55,910 nucleotides of DNA from Candidatus Binatia bacterium (lineage in GTDB: Bacteria; Desulfobacterota; Binatia; UBA9968), in assembly GCA_036504975.1 (NCBI GenBank), contig DASXUF010000050.1, positions 1-55,910 on the forward strand, in the 5' to 3' direction. The position numbers and the translations under genes were made by a program. The notes below the pieces were generated by a model. It did no database searches, had not been told where the DNA came from, and saw nothing but the letters and a program-made list of their open reading frames with translations. Positions 16,313-25,291 of the stretch are shown here, piece by piece; positions within the stretch are counted from its first letter, which is position 1; every line of letters starts with the position of its first letter.

Positions 16313-16692
16313 TTCTGCTGTATCAATTCGATCTTGTACCCGTTCGGGTCCTCGATGAAGGCGATCACGGTTCCCCCGTGCTTCATCGGTCCGGGCTCGC
16401 GCGCGATCTTGGCGCCTTTGGCGCGGAGCGTGTCGCACGTCTGGTAGATGTCCTCCACGCCGACGGCGATGTGGCCGAAGGCGTTGCCGAGGTCGTATCG
16501 ATGCGTGTCCCAGTTGTAAGTCAGCTCGACGACCGCGCCCTCGGACTCCGCGCCGTAGCCGACGAACGCCAGCGTGAAGCGGCCGGACGGGTACTCTTTT
16601 TTTCTTAAGAGCTGCATGCCCAGAACGTCGCAGTAAAAGCGGAGCGACTCGTCCAGGTCGTTCACCCGAATCATCGTGTGGAGAATTCTCAT
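16294..16692 (-). CDS. gloA: Lactoylglutathione lyase (glyoxalase I)
   Basis: It isomerises the methylglyoxal-glutathione hemithioacetal to lactoylglutathione. The 132-residue product keeps the four metal ligands at the same positions as E. coli GlxI: His5, Glu56, His74 and Glu122. GGAGGG lies before the ATG at 16692. The last residues (KSKDEK) and the stop are encoded within a heptanucleotide repeat array. Confidence 0.92.
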   Translation of the reverse strand: MRILHTMIRVNDLDESLRFYCDVLGMQLLRKKEYPSGRFTLAFVGYGAESEGAVVELTYNWDTHRYDLGNAFGHIAVGVEDIYQTCDTLRAKGAKIAREPGPMKHGGTVIAFIEDPNGYKIELIQQKSKDEK

Positions 16693-16763
16693 GTCGTCCC
16701 TCCAATCAGCGTTCACAAGGATGTTTAACACCCCAGAGGTCATGTGAAAAGAGGTTTGTCCTT

Positions 16764-17036
16764 GATGCGCCGGGAGCCACCGCTCGCTCTCCGAGCCCGC
16801 GCAATAGAGCGGTGGTGAATCCAACCATCAGTGTCGGATGCGCGGCCTCTTCGACCGAGCGCCGACTCCCGGCGAGGTCGAGGGGCGCGAGGAGAGGGCC
16901 GAGTCCTCGCTTTGCGAGGAATCTCAGATCTCAAATGACAGATCTCAGATTTTGAGATTTGAGATTTGCAATTTGAGATCCCGAAGGGCATGGCCGCGGC
17001 CCGAAACTCGCGCCCCGAGGACTCGCTTTCGGCGAG
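16764..17036. repeat. Intergenic element, copy 1 (inverted partner at 24141-24364)
   Basis: This stretch shares cgctctccgagcccgcgcaa, agtgtcggatgcgcg, ctcttcga, gaggggcgc and cgaggactcgctttcg, in the same order, with the reverse complement of 24141-24364. It occupies most of the gene-free space between gloA and the flippase-like gene. No ORF of interest is inside. A heptanucleotide array (16921-16978) is inserted relative to the partner. Confidence 0.75.
16921..16978. repeat. Inverted heptanucleotide array (ATCTCAN x4, TTTGAGA x4)
   Basis: Four units of ATCTCAN type (one reads ATGACAG) are followed, after two bases, by four TTTGAGA-type units (one is TTTGCAA). The two halves are inverted complements in 7-base register. 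It lies inside the 16764-17036 element. Confidence 0.85.
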
Positions 17037-17095
17037 TGACATTCATGCTTTTCATTGACAATCGAATGACGAGAAGATAGAAGCCGGTTTCGACC

Positions 17096-18046
17096 ATGAA
17101 AAAACCCAGCGCTCTTTTCGTCTTTCTGCTCAAGGCTATTGTCGGTCTCGGCCTGTTCGCGATCTTTTTTTTCCGACTCGATCTCGATCAATTCTTCCAG
17201 GCGTTTTCCTCGGCGCATATATCTTACGTGCTGCTGGCGCTCCTCGCGTACTCTGTCGGCAAGGTGGTTACCGCGGTCCGGTGGGCGCTGTTGGCGCGGC
17301 CGCTGGGTTTTTCCAATCCGCTCAAAGATTTCATCGCGTTTTACTACATCGGGATGTTTTTCAATCTGGTCGGTCCGAGCACGCTGGGCGGAGACGCGGG
17401 AAAAGTCTTCTACCTGTCGCGGGAAAAATCCACCGGTGAGGAGCGGAGCCGGGCGGAAGCCGCCGCCGCGGCCGTCGTCTCCATTCTCGCCGATCGTCTC
17501 GTAGGAATGGTTGGGTTGGTTTGGATCGCCGCTGTCGCGCTGCTCGCGTTTCCCGAGCACGGCGCGTCGCTCCCGGCCATTGTCCGCTACGCCGTTTACG
17601 CGATGGCGCTGGGACCGTTTATCGGCTGGCTCGCGTTTGGCTTCGGCAACCGGCTTTTGCAAAAGATCGCGCACCCTCTCGGCAAGAAGCTGTACGCTCT
17701 CGGCAGCGCGTATTGGAACCGCCCGGCCGTGTTGGGTCAGACCGCAGCTTTCTCGGTGGCGTTCCACCTGATTCAGGTGTGGTGTCAGATCCTCATCGGC
17801 CGGGCGCTAGGGTTCGACATTCCCTGGTCGTACGCGTGCGTGTTTTTTCCTCTGGTGGACATCATCACGATGCTGCCGGTCAGCATCAGCGGCATCGGAT
17901 TTCGCGAGGGTGGGTTGCTGTTTTTTTTGAGCAGGCTCGGCGTCGGCCCGGAAAAGGCCGTCGCCAATGGAGTTCTATGGCTGGCGATCGTCGTCGCGAC
18001 CGGTCTCGCCGGCGGGATCGCTTTCGTTCTGCGCCGCCGGAAGTAA
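17096..18046 (+). CDS. Flippase-like / LPG-synthase transmembrane family protein
   Basis: The 316-residue product is an integral membrane protein with about eight helices of the lysylphosphatidylglycerol-synthase transmembrane (UPF0104/AglD-like) family. Diagnostic parts are AVRWALLARPLGF, FYYIGMFFNLVGPSTLGGDAGK and the C-terminal PVSISGIGFREGG. Members are suspected lipid flippases or accessory proteins beside glycosyltransferases. It faces the three GT39 genes convergently, which fits a role in moving lipid-linked sugars. That role is inference. Confidence 0.8.
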   Translation: MKKPSALFVFLLKAIVGLGLFAIFFFRLDLDQFFQAFSSAHISYVLLALLAYSVGKVVTAVRWALLARPLGFSNPLKDFIAFYYIGMFFNLVGPSTLGGDAGKVFYLSREKSTGEERSRAEAAAAAVVSILADRLVGMVGLVWIAAVALLAFPEHGASLPAIVRYAVYAMALGPFIGWLAFGFGNRLLQKIAHPLGKKLYALGSAYWNRPAVLGQTAAFSVAFHLIQVWCQILIGRALGFDIPWSYACVFFPLVDIITMLPVSISGIGFREGGLLFFLSRLGVGPEKAVANGVLWLAIVVATGLAGGIAFVLRRRK

Positions 18047-18066
18047 ATACGTTTGTAGGCATGATT

Positions 18067-19551
18067 TTAGTCAGCGTCTTCCTCTCGCGCCCGCTCTTTC
18101 TTCGGGCACGGCTTGCCGGACGGCGCGAGCACGATAGCCAGCGCGGCGTTGTTCTCTTCCGAAGCCGCGAGCAGCCGGGTCTCGACTTTGTCGAAATCCG
18201 TCGGCTTCAGTCGCGATAAAAAATATTCATTCGCTCCGGCGCAGGCGATCGCCTTGCGCTCGATCGTTCGGTCCAAGCGGTAAGCGATGATGAGGAGATC
18301 GGACTCCCGGAGCTGCTGGCCGGCGAAGAGCGGGGTGCTTTTTGGAACGATGGCGCCGATTTGATCCACGAAGGCGATCGTGTCTTGGTAAGAAGCCATG
18401 CGCTTCCAGATGACCGGATTCGGCAGGATGAGCGCGAGGTCCACGAGAACCATCGTCATCACCGCGCGCCGGGGCGTGCGCAAGGCGCTCTGAAGCCATC
18501 GGTAGATTCTTCCCATGGATTCCGGCCGGGAGACTTCTGCGTTCACCAGCGCGGCTGTGATCGCCCGCGCCGCCAGCAGGGCGACCGCGGGATAGGTGGG
18601 TAGAAGGTAAATCGAGCGCTTGATGTTGACCAGGAAAAAAAAGGCCGTGATCGCGGCCCACCAGACGACCATGAAGCGTTCGGCGGAGTCCGGACGCTCG
18701 CCGCGGCGCCGCCGGACGAGAATCCAGACGAGCGCGAGGTTCCATGGAAAGGTCCGCGTGGGAATCCAGACCAGCATGGAGAGCGTCGTCTTGTTGCTCT
18801 CGAAGCCGCGGGTGCCGAGAAGCTGATCGACGTTCTCGTGCATGATCTGCCACTCGACAAATTCGCTGCCGCCGATGCGATAGGCGAGCGCGTACCAGCC
18901 GAGATCGATCAAGAGCGCGAGCGCGATCAGCGGCCAGGAGATGAATTTCCAGAAAAGATGGACCCGCCGCTCCGCGGCGAGGAATCCCAGAATCACGACG
19001 CCGGGAAGCGCGGCGCCCACTGGGCCTTTGGCGAGCACGGCTGAGGCGGCGGCAAGATAAGAAGCGACCCGCGCGCCTTCGCGACCGTCGCGCTGCCAGA
19101 AAAAAAAGCCGGCGATGGAAGCCGTGACGCAGGCGGCGAAAACCATGTCCACCCGGGCCTCCGTCGCCGCGCCCCAGAATTGATACATCCCCAAGAGCGC
19201 GCCGACGGCGAGCCACGCCGTCTGTCGTCCGCCGATCGCCATGCCCAAAATAAAAGTGACGACCGCCATGAACTCGGCGCCGATTACCGACGCCAGCCGC
19301 AGGGTAAAATCCGAGAGGCCGAAGATGTGTCCCAGCCCCGCCGCGATCCAATGGAACAGCGGCGGCTTGGACGGTATCTCGCCGTTGCGGTAGGGCAATA
19401 TCCACTGATGCTCCTCCACGATCGACCGCACCACCAGCCCCTCGCGCGCCTCGCCGTGATTCCAGATCGGCGGCAGCAGGTACGTCCACGCGGCGAAGAA
19501 GACCAGGATCAGCGCGAGAAATAATTTATCGCGGGACGCTATTCGACTCAT
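18067..19551 (-). CDS. ArnT-like glycosyltransferase (GT39), paralogue 1
   Basis: The 494-residue product is a GT-C transferase with about 11 membrane helices. The first periplasmic loop has NHGEAREGLVVRSIVEE and GEIPSKPPLFHW, typical of ArnT/PMT relatives, but Gly replaces the Asp of the usual DE pair. It would transfer a sugar from a polyprenyl-phosphate donor to an acceptor on the outer face. I use the ATG at 19551; a TTG three codons earlier is also possible. It is last of three tandem paralogues. Confidence 0.82.
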   Translation of the reverse strand: MSRIASRDKLFLALILVFFAAWTYLLPPIWNHGEAREGLVVRSIVEEHQWILPYRNGEIPSKPPLFHWIAAGLGHIFGLSDFTLRLASVIGAEFMAVVTFILGMAIGGRQTAWLAVGALLGMYQFWGAATEARVDMVFAACVTASIAGFFFWQRDGREGARVASYLAAASAVLAKGPVGAALPGVVILGFLAAERRVHLFWKFISWPLIALALLIDLGWYALAYRIGGSEFVEWQIMHENVDQLLGTRGFESNKTTLSMLVWIPTRTFPWNLALVWILVRRRRGERPDSAERFMVVWWAAITAFFFLVNIKRSIYLLPTYPAVALLAARAITAALVNAEVSRPESMGRIYRWLQSALRTPRRAVMTMVLVDLALILPNPVIWKRMASYQDTIAFVDQIGAIVPKSTPLFAGQQLRESDLLIIAYRLDRTIERKAIACAGANEYFLSRLKPTDFDKVETRLLAASEENNAALAIVLAPSGKPCPKKERAREEDAD

Positions 19552-19570
19552 GACATCCAATACTACACGG

Positions 19571-21253
19571 CTATCGGTTCGTGACCAACGCGATGTTGCC
19601 GACTTGCAAGAGCGGCTTGTGGCCGTCGAGCTCGCCGAGGCGTTTCTGCCTAACGAAGACCAAGAGCTTCCGGCGCGACCATTCTTCTTGAAACTCGGCG
19701 AAGGTGAAAACCACCTTGCCGTAGCCGGGCGCGGGCGCGAGTTTCGTTTGCGCGGCGTAAAAACTCCCCATCACGTCCTTCGTGTCTTCCGGCGTCACGA
19801 TCCAGATCGGCTTGTCGGCGCGGAGGTAAAAGGGCACGCTCGCCAGATAGGTGTCGTAAATGACGAGCTGATCTTCGGGGCGAAGAAAAGCCGCCGATTT
19901 TAGCGCCAGCTCCTTGTAGGATCGGGCGCGAGAGATCGGCTCGACCAAGCTATGCGCGAAGAAATAGAAAAGAAAAAATACCAGACACGCCGGCAGAAAC
20001 AGTTGCTCGCGGTTTTTTCTCTGCGTCGTCCACGCGGCCCACGGCAAGGCGACCAGAGCGAGCAGCGCGACCGCCGCGTTCGTCGTGGCCGGAAGCTCGC
20101 CGACGATTTCATGGATCTCGTCGGGCAGGATCTGCGGCCAGGCCAGACTCAGGAGAAGGTAAAGAAATGTCAGCTCCAGAACCAGCCAGGTCAGCGACAG
20201 CATCCACAGCTCCCATTTTTTAAGCGCGTCCACCATAGTCTTCGCGGCCAGGATCGCCAGCGCGGGATAGATCGGCAGCAGATACTCGGCCATCTTCGAG
20301 CGCGAGAAGCTGAAGAAGATAAAAGGCACGAGCGCCCACAGGAGCAGGTAAAAAGAAAGGTCGTCGAGAGGCTTTTTCCCCAGCCGCCGGGCCATGCTGG
20401 GGAGAACAAACGTCCAGGGAAAAAATCCTCCGGCCAGGACGGCGAAGAGAAAATACCACGGCTTGGTGCGCTGAAAGTACGGCGTGAGATAGCGGCCGAA
20501 GTGCTCCTGGCCGACGAAGTAACCAAGGTAGCCGGGATTTCTGATCTCCACCGCCGCGTACCACGGCGCGACGATCAAGAAGAAGATGGCGATGCCCCAG
20601 CCCAGCTCCATTTCCGCCAGCGCGGACCACTTCCTTCGAACGACCAGATAGGCGGCGACAATCATTCCCGGAAACACGACTCCAACCGGGCCTTTGACTA
20701 GCGCCGCCGAGCCGAGCGCGGCGTACATGAGAAAATAGTAGTGCCGCTTTGCGCCGCCATCGGCCGCCTGCGCCAGATAAAATGAAAACACCGCAAGCGT
20801 GATGAAAAACGCGAGCGCCATGTCCAGGATCACGATGCGCGAGAAGGCGTAGAACTCGACGGACGTCAGCAAGACGAGGCCGCTCCAAAGCGCCGCCCAC
20901 TTGCCCAGGAAGCGCCGGGCGAAAAAATAGGTCGCGAGAAGAACGGCGAACGCGAACGCGGCCGAGGAAAGACGCGCCGCCGCTTCCGATATGCCGAAGA
21001 GCGTGTAAGAGAGCGCCGTTACGGCATAGAAAAAAATCGGCTTCTCCAGGCGCGGGATGAAGTCGTAGTAGGGCGTGACCCAGTCGCTTGTCACCAGGAT
21101 CTCGCGTGCGATCTCGGCGTTTCTGCCTTCGTCGGGATCGAACAGGGCCGCTCCGCCGAGATGGCGAAACAAGATGAACAAGGCAAGCAGCCAGAAAAGC
21201 GGCGCGGCGAAACGGGGCTGGGTGAAGAGGGTCCGGCCGGCGGCTTCCGTCAT
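19571..21253 (-). CDS. ArnT-like glycosyltransferase (GT39), paralogue 2
   Basis: The 560-residue product is a GT39 membrane transferase with the canonical loop motif DPDEGRNAEIAREIL, the acidic pair being intact, and FIPRLEKPIFFYA. A soluble C-terminal periplasmic region (about 440-560) follows the helices. Its ATG overlaps the stop of the upstream paralogue (ATGA at 21250-21253), so the two are translationally coupled. Of the three it is the most ArnT-like at the catalytic loop. Confidence 0.85.
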   Translation of the reverse strand: MTEAAGRTLFTQPRFAAPLFWLLALFILFRHLGGAALFDPDEGRNAEIAREILVTSDWVTPYYDFIPRLEKPIFFYAVTALSYTLFGISEAAARLSSAAFAFAVLLATYFFARRFLGKWAALWSGLVLLTSVEFYAFSRIVILDMALAFFITLAVFSFYLAQAADGGAKRHYYFLMYAALGSAALVKGPVGVVFPGMIVAAYLVVRRKWSALAEMELGWGIAIFFLIVAPWYAAVEIRNPGYLGYFVGQEHFGRYLTPYFQRTKPWYFLFAVLAGGFFPWTFVLPSMARRLGKKPLDDLSFYLLLWALVPFIFFSFSRSKMAEYLLPIYPALAILAAKTMVDALKKWELWMLSLTWLVLELTFLYLLLSLAWPQILPDEIHEIVGELPATTNAAVALLALVALPWAAWTTQRKNREQLFLPACLVFFLFYFFAHSLVEPISRARSYKELALKSAAFLRPEDQLVIYDTYLASVPFYLRADKPIWIVTPEDTKDVMGSFYAAQTKLAPAPGYGKVVFTFAEFQEEWSRRKLLVFVRQKRLGELDGHKPLLQVGNIALVTNR

Positions 21254-22980
21254 TCGTCCGCCCCTTCATCCCGCGGCTCGACGGGCTCGGGCAGTTGGAT
21301 CTTGGCCGCTTCGGTAACTTTCACCAGGTAAAGCCGCTGGCGTCCGTCGATTCCGATCGCCTCGCTCACGTCCAGCTCGGCCAAACCTTCTTTGCCTCGC
21401 ATCGCCTTCCAGTGCTTCTCCGCGATCAACATATAAAAGGGCGGCTTTATTCCCGCCGTTTTTTGCCGGAAGCTCGGCGCATACAGACGAGCGTAGAACG
21501 CGGGCGCCTTGTTGGCGCCGCCGTAAAATACGAGCGGCGCGTCCGCCGGAACTTTTTCCCGCGCGCGCGCCATGAACGGCTTGAAATCGTACGCGGCGGC
21601 AAGCTCGGGATGGAATACGTTTTGCGCGAGCCAGAAGAAACCGACCATGACGGCGCCGAGGGCCGCGAGCGCCGGGGACCAAACATTTTTCCGCGCGGCG
21701 CGAACGAGCAAGACAGCCGCGGCGGCCGAGAGAGCCGAATAAAGAAAGATCGCCGCGCGGTGTTTGTCCATCGCGTTCGCCACCAACGCCAGCCCTTCGC
21801 GGTCCCTTGCGCGAAGAAAGGACTGGACGAAGCTCAGCGGATTCCAACCGAGAGCTTCCGCCAAGAGCGCCGCGGACACGAGCGCCAGGAGTGCTGCCGC
21901 GGCGAGCGCGGCGCCCTTCGCCCAGCCGGTGGATGAAAACTCGCCGGCGGATGATTTTTGCCACCAGGCGCCGAAGAGCAAAGCCGCCGCCGGATAAAGC
22001 GGCAAAATATAGACGGTACGCTTGCCGAGCGCGAGCGAAAGAACGACGAAGACCGCGGCGAACCAGGCGAGCGGGTAGAGCAGCTCGTCTTCGACGAGCC
22101 GCCGCCGTCGCTGGTAAAGAAAAATCGCCAGCGCCGGAAAGAACAGGCTCCACGGCGCCATGCCGAAGATCAGCGCGGGAATGTAGTAAAAAATATTATG
22201 ATTGTGGCCGGCGCCGCCGAGCGGCGTGCCGACGATTTCGTGCACGATCTGGCGCAGAAAAAATCTCTCGCCGCCTTGCTGGAGCGCGAGCAGATACCAG
22301 GCGGTGGCGACGGCGATGCCGAACGGAATCGTGACGGGAAGAGAAAGCCGCTTGACGAACGCGAGGTCGCGCTTGCGCCACAGGAACGCGAGCGCCGTGA
22401 GTCCGGGAAGCGCGGCGCCGACCGGCCCTTTGGCGAGGGTGGCGAGACCGGCGAGCAACGCCAGCGGCAGCGTCCGCCCCAGGCCGCCGCCGGCTTGGTA
22501 GAGAAAACGAAAATAGAGAAAGGTGCACAGCATGAAAAACGTAAGCGTCATGTCGACGCGCGCGCCGGTCGCGGCGCGCCACCATTCGGGGCTGGTGGCG
22601 AGTACGACTGCGGCGGCGAGGCCCGAGCTCTGTCCCCAGAGGCGCGCGCCGGTGAGATATGTGAGCAGAACGCCGATCGTCGCGAGCAGCGCCGAGGGAA
22701 AGCGGATCGTGAACTCGTTGAACGAGCCGGCGGCATGCGCGGTCAGCGCGGCGAGCCAGTGGAACATCGGCGGCTTGGATGGAATATTGACGCCCTCGCG
22801 CAGAGGCAGGATCCAGGTGCCGTTTTGCCAGATCTCCCAGACGACCAGTCCTTCGCGCGGCTCGCCTTTGTCGTAAAACGGGACGCCCGCCAAGCCCCAG
22901 AAGTAAAGCACGAAGCAGAGGACGAGAACGAGGGCGGCGCCTGGTAAAAGAGAAAATGTTTGAGGGCGGGCTTCGGTCAT
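21250..22980 (-). CDS. ArnT-like glycosyltransferase (GT39), paralogue 3
   Basis: The 576-residue GT-C transferase shares the loop KGEPREGLVVWEIW and NIPSKPPMFHW with paralogue 1, again with Gly where the Asp of DE stands. About 12 helices are followed by a roughly 110-residue periplasmic domain. The start is placed at 22980 (MTEARPQ); the frame extends to 23043, but the extra part overlaps a CGTG-palindrome repeat. It is the first gene of the three-gene GT39 run. Confidence 0.85.
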   Translation of the reverse strand: MTEARPQTFSLLPGAALVLVLCFVLYFWGLAGVPFYDKGEPREGLVVWEIWQNGTWILPLREGVNIPSKPPMFHWLAALTAHAAGSFNEFTIRFPSALLATIGVLLTYLTGARLWGQSSGLAAAVVLATSPEWWRAATGARVDMTLTFFMLCTFLYFRFLYQAGGGLGRTLPLALLAGLATLAKGPVGAALPGLTALAFLWRKRDLAFVKRLSLPVTIPFGIAVATAWYLLALQQGGERFFLRQIVHEIVGTPLGGAGHNHNIFYYIPALIFGMAPWSLFFPALAIFLYQRRRRLVEDELLYPLAWFAAVFVVLSLALGKRTVYILPLYPAAALLFGAWWQKSSAGEFSSTGWAKGAALAAAALLALVSAALLAEALGWNPLSFVQSFLRARDREGLALVANAMDKHRAAIFLYSALSAAAAVLLVRAARKNVWSPALAALGAVMVGFFWLAQNVFHPELAAAYDFKPFMARAREKVPADAPLVFYGGANKAPAFYARLYAPSFRQKTAGIKPPFYMLIAEKHWKAMRGKEGLAELDVSEAIGIDGRQRLYLVKVTEAAKIQLPEPVEPRDEGADE

Positions 22981-22986
22981 AAATAA

Positions 22987-23106
22987 CGTGATCGTGCTCG
23001 TGTCTCGTGATCGTGAGGAGAGAGGGAGTGAAATGAACACCAAAGATCAGAGGCCCGTTTCGTAACACGAACCATCGGAGGGCCGCTTCGAAATAGCACG
23101 AACACG
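22987..23106. repeat. CGTG-palindrome intergenic element, copy 2
   Basis: The left end reads cgtgatcgtgctcgtgtc and the right end agcacgaacacg. The middle includes gaacaccaaagatcagagg and ccgcttcgaa, shared with other copies. It fills the space between the GT39 and oxidoreductase genes. Confidence 0.75.
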
Positions 23107-23107
23107 C

Positions 23108-24136
23108 TCAGATCTCGATCGCCGTCTTCTTTCCCCCCGAGCGCAGCGACTGCTCGGCCGCGTCGAGCACGGCGAGGACCTTGAGCGAAAAGCCGCCGTC
23201 GGAGACCGGCGCTCGGCGCGCGCGGATGCTGTCCAAAAAATCACCGACCGCCGTCGTCAGCGGCTCCTCGGAGGCCACGCCTTCGAGCTTGTGCTCGGCG
23301 ATGATCTTCGATGGAATCGTGTTGGCCAGCTCCGGACTCGCTCCGCCGCCCGCCACCTTCTCGCCCGTCGCGTACTCGTAGAGCGTCGCGTCGCGCTTGT
23401 CGAACTTGCCCTCGTACGTGAGCAGCTTCTTGCTGCCGATCACGGTCAGCTTCGCCGTATTCTCCGGAAAGAGCCAGTTATGGTAGATGAACGCCGACGC
23501 GCCGTCGGACATTTCGATCACGGCCATGTTGAGGTCTTCCACGTCGGACTGGAGATAGCGGTAGCCGTGAAGCGTCACGCTCACGGGACGTCCCCTCAAA
23601 AGATAGAGCAGGATCGAGACGTCGTGCGGCGCGGAGTTCCACCAGACGTTGGAATCGCGCTTGATGCGCCCGAGGTTCAACCGCTGCAAGAAGACGTGAT
23701 GAACGTCGCCCAGCTCGCCGCCGCCGATCATGTCGTGCGCCATGCGGATGGCGCGGTCGTAGAGGAAGGTGTGATCGACGAAGAGGACGGTTTTATTTTT
23801 CTCCGCCAGCGCAACGAGCTGCTTGCCTTCGGCGAGTCGGAGCGCCAACGGCTTCTCAATCCAGATATGCTTGCCGGCTTCGAGCGCCTTTTTTCCCAAG
23901 GAAAAATGAGTGGCCGGCGGCGTGACGAGAAGGACGGCGTCGACGGCGGGATTTTTGAGCACGTCGTCGTACGAGGCGGTCGTCGGCGTGCCGGGAAACG
24001 CCTTTTCGATCTCGGCGCGGTAGCCGGCGTCGAGGTCGCAGACTGCGGCGACCGCGCAATCCGGCGCGGCGAAGAATTTCGGCAGTAGCTTTTTGCCCCA
24101 GTAACCGGCGCCCACCAATGCGACGGAGATTTTCAT
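23108..24136 (-). CDS. Gfo/Idh/MocA-family sugar oxidoreductase
   Basis: The 342-residue product has the NAD(P)-binding start VALVGAGYWGKK (residues 5-16) and the EKP motif (94-96) whose Lys is catalytic in this family. It would oxidise a nucleotide sugar at one hydroxyl. With the DegT aminotransferase nearby it resembles pairs such as GnnA/GnnB or WbpB/WbpE that make 3-amino sugars. The exact substrate is not readable. GGGAGAATT precedes the start. Confidence 0.82.
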   Translation of the reverse strand: MKISVALVGAGYWGKKLLPKFFAAPDCAVAAVCDLDAGYRAEIEKAFPGTPTTASYDDVLKNPAVDAVLLVTPPATHFSLGKKALEAGKHIWIEKPLALRLAEGKQLVALAEKNKTVLFVDHTFLYDRAIRMAHDMIGGGELGDVHHVFLQRLNLGRIKRDSNVWWNSAPHDVSILLYLLRGRPVSVTLHGYRYLQSDVEDLNMAVIEMSDGASAFIYHNWLFPENTAKLTVIGSKKLLTYEGKFDKRDATLYEYATGEKVAGGGASPELANTIPSKIIAEHKLEGVASEEPLTTAVGDFLDSIRARRAPVSDGGFSLKVLAVLDAAEQSLRSGGKKTAIEI

Positions 24137-24140
24137 AATT

Positions 24141-24364
24141 CTCCCGAAAGCGAGTCCTCGCGGCGCAAGTCTTCAGGCGGCGGCCGATAGGGTAGTGCCA
24201 TGAGTCGAACCACTCTAATCGGACGGCCGCGGCCCTCTTCCTTGCGCCCCTCGGACTCGCAAAGGACGCCGGCGCCCGTTCGAAGAGCCCGCGCATCCGA
24301 CACTAGCGGTGGGATTAAGCACCGACCCATTGCGCGGGCTCGGAGAGCGGGTGGCGGCGTCATC
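24141..24364. repeat. Intergenic element, copy 2 (inverted partner at 16764-17036)
   Basis: The reverse complement shares a series of 15-20-base blocks in order with 16764-17036. It lies between the GT2 and oxidoreductase genes, starts 5 bases upstream of the oxidoreductase start, and lacks the heptanucleotide insert. Confidence 0.75.
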
Positions 24365-24395
24365 TGCGAGAATTCTCCTAAAAAAAAATATGAGA

Positions 24396-25286
24396 CTAGC
24401 GAAACTCTTTGATCCGAAACGGCGGCCGCATCTGCGCCTGGACGAAACGCTCCAGGCTCTGCGCGTTGGCGTAGGCGGCGATCGCGACGATCAACGCCGC
24501 GAGCGCCCAGACGCTCCAGCCGAGAAATAAAAAAAAAGCACCCGCGGTCGCGGCGATCCACTGGAGCTTGCGGAACTCGCCGAGCCATTTGGCCGGCCCG
24601 CGGACGGCGAACGGCAACACGAAGAGATCGCGCAACACCTCGAAGACGCGGCTGATGCCATAATGCGACGTCCCCGCCTTGCGCTCGCGGTCGAGAATCT
24701 CGACTTCGGAAAATTCTTCCGCCTTGACGCCGAACACGACCGGGGAGAACCGGTTCAAAAATCCTTTGGGGACGTACTTGCCTTCGATCACCTCCCGGCG
24801 GTAAGCCTTGAGACCGCAGCCGCAGTCGTGCACCGGGACGCCGCTGACGAGGCGGATGAGCGCGTTCGCCGCCAGCGAAGGGAGCCGCCGGTCCCAAAAG
24901 CTCCCGACCCGATTCTTCCGCCATCCCGACACGACGCGGTATCCCTGAGACAGTCGCTCCAGCAAGGCCGGAATGTAAGACGGGTCGTTCTGATAATCGC
25001 CGTCGATGGTCACGATCACTTCTCCCGACGCTCTGGAAATGCCGGCGAGGAGCGCCCAGTTCTCGCCGACATTCGCTTCCAGATCGGCAAAATGGAATTT
25101 TTCGTCGCGGCCGGCGATCTCTTTCATCACCGCCAGCGTGCCGTCGCTGCTGGTGTCGTTCACGAAGATGATTTCATAGGGCTCGCCGTGGCGCTCCAGG
25201 GTGTCGCGGATCGCCTCGTAGAGAACGCGCGCGTTGCCCTCTTCATTGTGCATCGGCGCGACGACGGAGAGCCTGACGGGCTGCAC
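24396..25286 (-). CDS. GT2 polyprenyl-phosphate glycosyltransferase (ArnC/DPM1-like)
   Basis: The 296-residue product has the GT2 pattern of dolichol- or undecaprenyl-phosphate sugar transferases: VVAPMHNEEGN, VNDTSSDGT, and the metal-binding TIDGDYQNDP (D95-x-D97). HYGISRVFEVLRD precedes two C-terminal helices (about 243-280), as in ArnC. It would load a nucleotide sugar onto undecaprenyl phosphate for the GT39 enzymes. The start is GTG at 25286, five bases after the aminotransferase stop. Confidence 0.85.
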   Translation of the reverse strand: MQPVRLSVVAPMHNEEGNARVLYEAIRDTLERHGEPYEIIFVNDTSSDGTLAVMKEIAGRDEKFHFADLEANVGENWALLAGISRASGEVIVTIDGDYQNDPSYIPALLERLSQGYRVVSGWRKNRVGSFWDRRLPSLAANALIRLVSGVPVHDCGCGLKAYRREVIEGKYVPKGFLNRFSPVVFGVKAEEFSEVEILDRERKAGTSHYGISRVFEVLRDLFVLPFAVRGPAKWLGEFRKLQWIAATAGAFFLFLGWSVWALAALIVAIAAYANAQSLERFVQAQMRPPFRIKEFR

Positions 25287-25291
25287 GGAGA

